From Coriobacteriia bacterium (GTDB taxonomy: Bacteria > Actinomycetota > Coriobacteriia > Coriobacteriales > QAMH01), in assembly GCA_900756605.1 (NCBI GenBank), contig CAAEKX010000329.1, positions 1-10,206 of the forward strand: a DNA stretch of 10,206 nt. The letters run 5' to 3'. Made by a program: the position numbers and the translations under genes. Within the stretch, counting starts at the first letter, position 1. Each line of letters begins with the position of its first letter. The notes beneath the pieces are model-generated. The model was not told the DNA's origin and searched no databases. It worked only from the letters and a program-made list of their open reading frames with translations. This document shows, one piece after another, positions 6,877 through 10,206 of this stretch.

Positions 6877-6890
6877 GGATGCGGTGCGTT

Positions 6891-9113
6891 TTAGAGATGC
6901 ATGACCCTGTCGCGAATTTCCTCGGTACGACCCTGGTTCCAGTACTGGGTGCCGATGTAGCCGCAGGTGCGACGCGCAACGTTCATCGTGGCCTGATCGC
7001 GGTTGCCGCAGTTGGGGCACTCCCACTCGAGCTTGCCATCCTCCTCGACGATCTGGATCTCTCCGTCGTAGCCGCAAATCTGGCAGAAATCGCTCTTGGT
7101 GTTGAGCTCCGCGTACATGATGTTGTCGTAGATGTAGCGCATGACGTCGATGACGGCCTCGAGGTTATCCTGCATGTTGGGCACCTCGACGTAGCTGATG
7201 GCGCCGCCCGGGGAGAGGCGCTGGAACTCGCTCTCGAACTTGAGTTTGGTGTAGGCGTCAATCTCCTCGGAGACGTGCACGTGATAGCTATTGGTGATGT
7301 AGCCCTTGTCCGTGATGCCCTTGATGATGCCGAAGCGCTTCTGCAATGCCTTGGCGAACTTGTAGGTGGTGGACTCGAGCGGCGTACCGTACAGCGAGTA
7401 GTCGATGTCCTCGGCAGCCTTCCACTCGAAGCACTTGTCGTTCATGCGCTGCATGACCGCAAGCGCAAACGGCGTGGCCTCATCGTCGGTATGGCTGTGG
7501 CCGGTCATGTACTTGACGCACTCGTAGAGGCCGGCATAGCCGAGCGAGATGGTGGAGTAGCCGCCATAGAGCAGCTTGTCGATGGTCTCGCCCTTCTTGA
7601 GGCGGGCGAGCGCACCATACTGCCACAGGATGGGCGCGGCATCCGAAAGCGTGCCCTTGAGACGGTCGTGGCGACAACGCAGGGCACGATGGCAGAGCTC
7701 GAGGCGCTCCTCGAAGATGTTCCAGAACTTCTCCTCGTCACCGCCGCTGGACAGCGCCACGTCGACCAGGTTGATGGTCACGACGCCCTGGTTGAAGCGA
7801 CCGTAGAACTTGGGCTTGGTGGGGTCGTAGTTACCGGCGTTTGCCACGTTGCCATAACCGTTGCCCGAGCGATCGGGGGTGAGGAAGCTGCGGCAACCCA
7901 TGCAGGTATAGCAATCGCCCTCGCCCTCTGCCTGACCGGCGGAAAGCTTGTACTCCTTCATCTTCTTCTCGGAGATGTAATCGGGCACCATGCGCTTGGC
8001 CGTGCACTTGGCGGCAAGCTGCGTGAGGTAGAAATACGGAGAGCCCTCGTCAACGTTGTCATCCTCGAGCACGTAGATGAGCTTGGGGAACGCCGGAGTG
8101 ATCCAGACGCCCTCCTCGTTCTTGACGCCCTGATAGCGCTGACGCAGCGTCTCCTCGATGATCATGGCGAGGTCATGCTTCTCCTGCTCGTCGCGCGCCT
8201 CGTTGAGATACATGAAGACGGTGATAAAGGGAGCCTGGCCGTTGGTGGTCATGAGCGTGACGACCTGATACTGGATGGTCTGGACGCCGCGCTTGATCTC
8301 CTCGCGCAGACGACGCTCGACGACCTGCTCGATCTGCTCCTTGTCGGCCTCGATGCCGAGCATCTCGAACTCCGCATAGGTCTCGCGGCGAATCTTCTTG
8401 CGAGAGACGTCGACGAAGGGCGCGAGATGCGTGAGCGAGATGGACTGGCCGCCATACTGGCAGCTCGCCACCTGGGCGATGATCTGCGTGGCGATGTTGC
8501 ACGCGGTGGAGAACATGTGCGGACGCTCGATGAGGGTACCCGAGATGACCGTGCCGTTCTGGAGCATGTCCTCGAGGTTGACGAGGTCGCAGTTGTGCAT
8601 GTGCTGCGCGAAGTAGTCGGAATCATGGAAGTGGATGATGCCGTTGTTGTGCGCCTCGACGACCTCGCGCGGCAGGAGCATGCGCATGGTGAGGTCCTTG
8701 GAGACCTCACCCGCCATGTAGTCACGCTGGACGGAATTGACGGCAGGGTTCTTGTTGGAGTTCTCCTGCTTGACTTCTTCGTTGTTGCACTCGATGAGCG
8801 TGAGGATCTTGTCATCGGTGGTGTTGCTCTGGCGCTTGAGGTTCTGGAGATAGCGGTAGATGATGTACTTGCGCGCGACCTCGAACTTGTCGAGCGCCAT
8901 GATCTCATCCTCGACCATATCCTGGATTTCCTCGACCGAGACCGTGTGGCCGGCGGCCTTGCAGGCGTCCTCGACGTTGAGGGCCGCATACTCGATTTGG
9001 CGCGCCGTCAGACGCTCGTCTTCGGGAACTTCCCCGTTTGCTGCTTCGATTGCGTTGGCGATCTTCGAAAGATCGAAGACTGCCTCCGAGCCGTTTCGTT
9101 TGATGATCTTCAT
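6891..9113 (-). CDS. nrdD: Anaerobic (class III) ribonucleoside-triphosphate reductase
   Basis: This glycyl radical enzyme reduces ribonucleoside triphosphates to deoxynucleotides without oxygen. The product has 740 residues. Residues 1-95 are an ATP-cone (MKIIKRNGSEAVFDLSKI), the allosteric activity domain. The catalytic barrel contains HNCDLVNLEDML with Cys175 and the loop YTCMGCR with Cys407. These should be the two active-site cysteines, equivalent to Cys79 and Cys290 of phage T4 NrdD. Met405, two residues before Cys407, is typical of the formate-using type. A C-terminal zinc site has Cys677, Cys680, Cys699 and Cys702. The radical motif RRTCGY places the radical at Gly718. I chose ATG 9113 because it opens the ATP-cone and has GAGGG upstream; the longer form from 9170 adds 19 unrelated residues. 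NrdR-like boxes and a DnaA box lie upstream. nrdG follows. Confidence 0.98.
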   Translation of the reverse strand: MKIIKRNGSEAVFDLSKIANAIEAANGEVPEDERLTARQIEYAALNVEDACKAAGHTVSVEEIQDMVEDEIMALDKFEVARKYIIYRYLQNLKRQSNTTDDKILTLIECNNEEVKQENSNKNPAVNSVQRDYMAGEVSKDLTMRMLLPREVVEAHNNGIIHFHDSDYFAQHMHNCDLVNLEDMLQNGTVISGTLIERPHMFSTACNIATQIIAQVASCQYGGQSISLTHLAPFVDVSRKKIRRETYAEFEMLGIEADKEQIEQVVERRLREEIKRGVQTIQYQVVTLMTTNGQAPFITVFMYLNEARDEQEKHDLAMIIEETLRQRYQGVKNEEGVWITPAFPKLIYVLEDDNVDEGSPYFYLTQLAAKCTAKRMVPDYISEKKMKEYKLSAGQAEGEGDCYTCMGCRSFLTPDRSGNGYGNVANAGNYDPTKPKFYGRFNQGVVTINLVDVALSSGGDEEKFWNIFEERLELCHRALRCRHDRLKGTLSDAAPILWQYGALARLKKGETIDKLLYGGYSTISLGYAGLYECVKYMTGHSHTDDEATPFALAVMQRMNDKCFEWKAAEDIDYSLYGTPLESTTYKFAKALQKRFGIIKGITDKGYITNSYHVHVSEEIDAYTKLKFESEFQRLSPGGAISYVEVPNMQDNLEAVIDVMRYIYDNIMYAELNTKSDFCQICGYDGEIQIVEEDGKLEWECPNCGNRDQATMNVARRTCGYIGTQYWNQGRTEEIRDRVMHL

Positions 9114-9131
9114 GTTTCCCTCATGTCCCTC
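9110..9131 (-). promoter_or_regulatory. nrdD translation start with a four-codon upstream reading frame
   Basis: The nrdD start has GAGGG at 9118-9122, 4 nt from the ATG. That site lies inside a tiny frame, ATG AGG GAA ACA TGA (9110-9124), which has its own GAGGG (9127-9131) just upstream. Its stop overlaps the nrdD ATG as ATGA. This could give translational coupling or simply be a local duplication of the ribosome binding site. Confidence 0.35.
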
Positions 9132-9192
9132 GTGTTCGAGTTTTTGTATGCAACGTTTTTGCGTGTGCAAGTGTGATTGCTTGATTCAGAAT

Positions 9193-9208
9193 AGACCATA
9201 TCTTGTGT
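9193..9208. promoter_or_regulatory. NrdR box 1 (nrdD-proximal)
   Basis: AGACCATATCTTGTGT matches the recalled NrdR consensus acaCwAtATaTwGtgt at 13 of 16 positions by hand count. NrdR is the ATP/dATP-sensing repressor of ribonucleotide reductase genes. The box lies about 80 nt before the nrdD ATG. Confidence 0.7.
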
Positions 9209-9225
9209 TTGAAGCGTCTGAAAAT

Positions 9226-9241
9226 CCACAATATCTTGTGG
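9226..9241. promoter_or_regulatory. NrdR box 2 (central, most symmetrical)
   Basis: CCACAATATCTTGTGG has perfect 6-bp outer arms (CCACAA/TTGTGG) and matches the recalled consensus at 13 of 16 positions. It starts 33 bp from box 1, about three helical turns, the usual spacing of paired NrdR sites. It overlaps a perfect DnaA box. Confidence 0.75.
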
Positions 9242-9245
9242 ATAA
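9237..9245 (-). promoter_or_regulatory. DnaA box overlapping NrdR box 2
   Basis: On the minus strand this is TTATCCACA, the strict 9-mer bound by DnaA. It shares 5 bp with NrdR box 2, so DnaA and NrdR could not easily bind together. A single 9-mer can arise by chance, so the functional claim is tentative. Confidence 0.45.
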
Positions 9246-9257
9246 ATTGGCTTGACA

Positions 9258-9273
9258 TCACAAGATTTGGTAT
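9258..9273. promoter_or_regulatory. NrdR box 3 (distal, weaker)
   Basis: TCACAAGATTTGGTAT matches the recalled consensus at 11 of 16 positions. It starts 32 bp from box 2, continuing the three-turn phasing. The CACAAGAT half-site is identical to half-sites in boxes 1 and 2 read on the minus strand. Confidence 0.5.
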
Positions 9274-9553
9274 TTTCACAGGTAAAACGTATCAGGAAAG
9301 TAGATAAGCAACCTGTAACGGCCTGAAAAAATTTTCGACGAAATCCACCAACGGAAGCCCGAGTATCTTGGTCATTTACGGCGAAATAATAAGCTCCGCA
9401 ACTGACTAAGATATTTGGGCGTTTGAAGAATCTTGTTCGCTGTCGTGGATAGCCCATGTTTTGCACGAGGCGGGTCACGTAAAAAATCCGCAAGTTCGCG
9501 GTCAGAACGCATCCTGCCCGTGTGACCAACTTATAGGGCCCTAAAAGGAAGGG
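9274..9553. other. AT-rich intergenic stretch with no recognised gene
   Basis: These 280 bp are visibly richer in A and T than the genes around them, with runs such as gaaaaaattttc. I find no tRNA, known riboswitch core or convincing gene. A minus-strand frame starting with TTG at 9529 stays open to 9110, but it runs straight through all NrdR boxes, has no good start and resembles no family I know. The stretch may be a long nrdD leader, may hold the nrdD promoter, or may carry an unrecognised small RNA. Confidence 0.5.
9481..9501 (-). terminator. Weak hairpin with U-run, possible terminator or attenuator
   Basis: On the minus strand CCGC-GAACTT-GCGG is followed by ATTTTTT. The stem is only 4 bp with possible weak extension, so termination would be inefficient at best. 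It lies about 370 nt upstream of nrdD and could act on read-through from gdhA. Confidence 0.22.
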
Positions 9554-9584
9554 AAGACGATTGTCGCCGGGGCAGTTTTGTCTT
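9554..9584 (+). repeat. Repeat B copy 2
   Basis: The segment has outer AAGAC/GTCTT arms and the centre TCGCCGGGGCA. It matches the minus strand of 5354-5324 at 26 of 31 positions, and the last 21 bases match at 20 of 21. Here the left arm has decayed and no gene start follows. It overlaps the next palindrome by 2 bp. Confidence 0.7.
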
Positions 9585-9625
9585 GAAGATGAGACAGTTG
9601 CTCAGAGCAACTGTCTCATCTTCAA
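9583..9625. repeat. Palindrome A copy 2 (21-bp arms), between gdhA and nrdD
   Basis: Perfect 21-nt arms (9583-9603 and 9605-9625) surround a central A. The inner 31 bp (9589-9619) equal palindrome A copy 1 except at the centre, where copy 1 has T. Outer arm bases differ (GAAG here, GAAA there) but stay complementary within each copy. That compensatory pattern suggests the stem, or the palindrome itself, is what is kept. Confidence 0.85.
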
Positions 9626-9660
9626 AAGGAAGGGGAGATGACGTATGCATCTCCCCTTCC
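9624..9660 (-). terminator. Rho-independent terminator of gdhA
   Basis: On the minus strand a perfect 13-bp stem (GGAAGGGGAGATG with its complement) and a 7-nt loop is followed by TTTT. It sits 23 bp after the gdhA stop codon. The U-tract is short because palindrome A copy 2 begins immediately after it. Confidence 0.8.
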
Positions 9661-9683
9661 CGCGAATCTCTGTGATGTCGTGA

Positions 9684-10206
9684 CTAGACGATGCCCTGAG
9701 CCATCATCGCGTCGGCAACCTTGAGGAAGCCCGCGATGTTCGCGCCCATGACGTAGTTGCCCTCGTGACCATACTCGCGTGCGGCATCGTCGGCGGCGTG
9801 GAAGATGCCCTGCATGATCTTGCGCAGACGGTCGTCGACCTCTTCGAAGGTCCAGGAGAGGCGCTCGGAGTTCTGGCTCATCTCCAGGCCACTCGTGGCA
9901 ACGCCACCGGCATTGGCAGCCTTGCCCGGGAAGAACGCAACGCCGTTTTGCTGCAGGTACTGAGTCGCCTCGAGCGTAGTCGGCATGTTCGCACCCTCGG
10001 TGAGAATCTTGCAGCCGTTGGCGACGAGGTTCTTGGCGTCCTCGATATGCACCTCGTTCTGCGTCGCACACGGCATGGCGATATCGCAAGGGGTGACCCA
10101 CACGCCAGCACCCTCGTGATACTCGACGGTCTTGTGATCGCAACGCTTGGCATACTCGCTCAGACGGCCACGCTCGACTTCCTTGATCTGCTTGACGAGG
10201 TCAAGG
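9684..10206 (-). CDS. gdhA: NADP-type glutamate dehydrogenase, C-terminal part (cut by window edge)
   Basis: This enzyme makes L-glutamate from 2-oxoglutarate and ammonium using a nicotinamide cofactor, probably NADPH. The last 173 residues are in the window; the catalytic N-terminal domain and start lie beyond position 10206. The visible part is the dinucleotide-binding domain. It contains DIAMPCATQNE, then ILTEGANMPTT, then GKAANAGGVATSGLEMSQN, and ends in GANIAGFLKVADAMMAQGIV. All line up closely with the hexameric bacterial GdhA of the E. coli type. The stop codon at 9684-9686 is followed by a strong terminator, so nrdD downstream is likely transcribed separately. Confidence 0.96.
   Translation of the reverse strand, partial: LDLVKQIKEVERGRLSEYAKRCDHKTVEYHEGAGVWVTPCDIAMPCATQNEVHIEDAKNLVANGCKILTEGANMPTTLEATQYLQQNGVAFFPGKAANAGGVATSGLEMSQNSERLSWTFEEVDDRLRKIMQGIFHAADDAAREYGHEGNYVMGANIAGFLKVADAMMAQGIV

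Noticed and set aside
6879..9176. Very long open frame on the plus strand opposite nrdD
   Set aside because: It is the antisense shadow of a GC-rich gene. The product is a low-complexity Leu/Val/Asp/Glu/His mix with no domain, while the minus strand encodes an unmistakable NrdD.
9110..9529. 139-codon minus-strand frame upstream of nrdD
   Set aside because: It starts at a poor TTG, crosses all three NrdR boxes, lies in AT-rich DNA and resembles no known family.

Overview
The window looks like chromosomal core sequence from a GC-rich, strictly anaerobic Gram-positive bacterium, most likely an actinobacterium of the Coriobacteriia type. This rests on an oxygen-sensitive class III ribonucleotide reductase, a FeoA-FeoB fusion, NrdR-type operator palindromes and promoters placed for leaderless transcripts. 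The taxonomic call is inference; no rRNA or other marker is present.

Layout, left to right. A formate/nitrite-family channel (30-875, minus) is divergent from a NYN ribonuclease-like protein with two OST-HTH/LOTUS domains (1033-2052, plus). That gene converges on a FeoA-FeoB ferrous iron transporter (2261-4738, minus), and a compound repeat/hairpin (2057-2250) fills the gap. Upstream of feoB, 25 bp away and probably in the same operon, is a YgjP/DUF45-type metallopeptidase (4764-5312, minus). It is divergent from a patatin-like hydrolase (5366-6262, plus) across a 53-bp region. There, a perfect 10-bp inverted repeat overlaps two mirror-image -10 boxes, each exactly 6 nt from an ATG. The patatin gene converges on nrdG with a 3-bp gap. 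nrdD (6891-9113) and nrdG (6266-6814) form a class III RNR pair on the minus strand, separated by a long palindrome. The right end holds the last 173 codons of an NADP-type glutamate dehydrogenase gene (minus) with its terminator.

The 570-bp gap between nrdD and gdhA is the richest non-coding stretch. It contains three NrdR-box-like palindromes at 33- and 32-bp steps, a perfect DnaA box overlapping the middle one, an AT-rich segment with no recognisable gene, and two different repeat elements side by side. Both repeats have a second copy elsewhere in the window: a 31-bp identical palindrome core is also found between nrdD and nrdG, and a 31-bp element with a GC-rich centre is also found in the metallopeptidase/patatin promoter region.

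Functionally this is anaerobic housekeeping: deoxynucleotide synthesis (NrdD with its activase), ferrous iron uptake, ammonia assimilation and a C1-anion channel. Formate is the reductant of the best-known class III RNRs, so the channel and NrdD could be metabolically linked, but nothing here shows co-regulation. I see no strong candidate for a wholly new multi-gene system. The most unusual material is in the intergenic repeats and the symmetrical divergent promoter.
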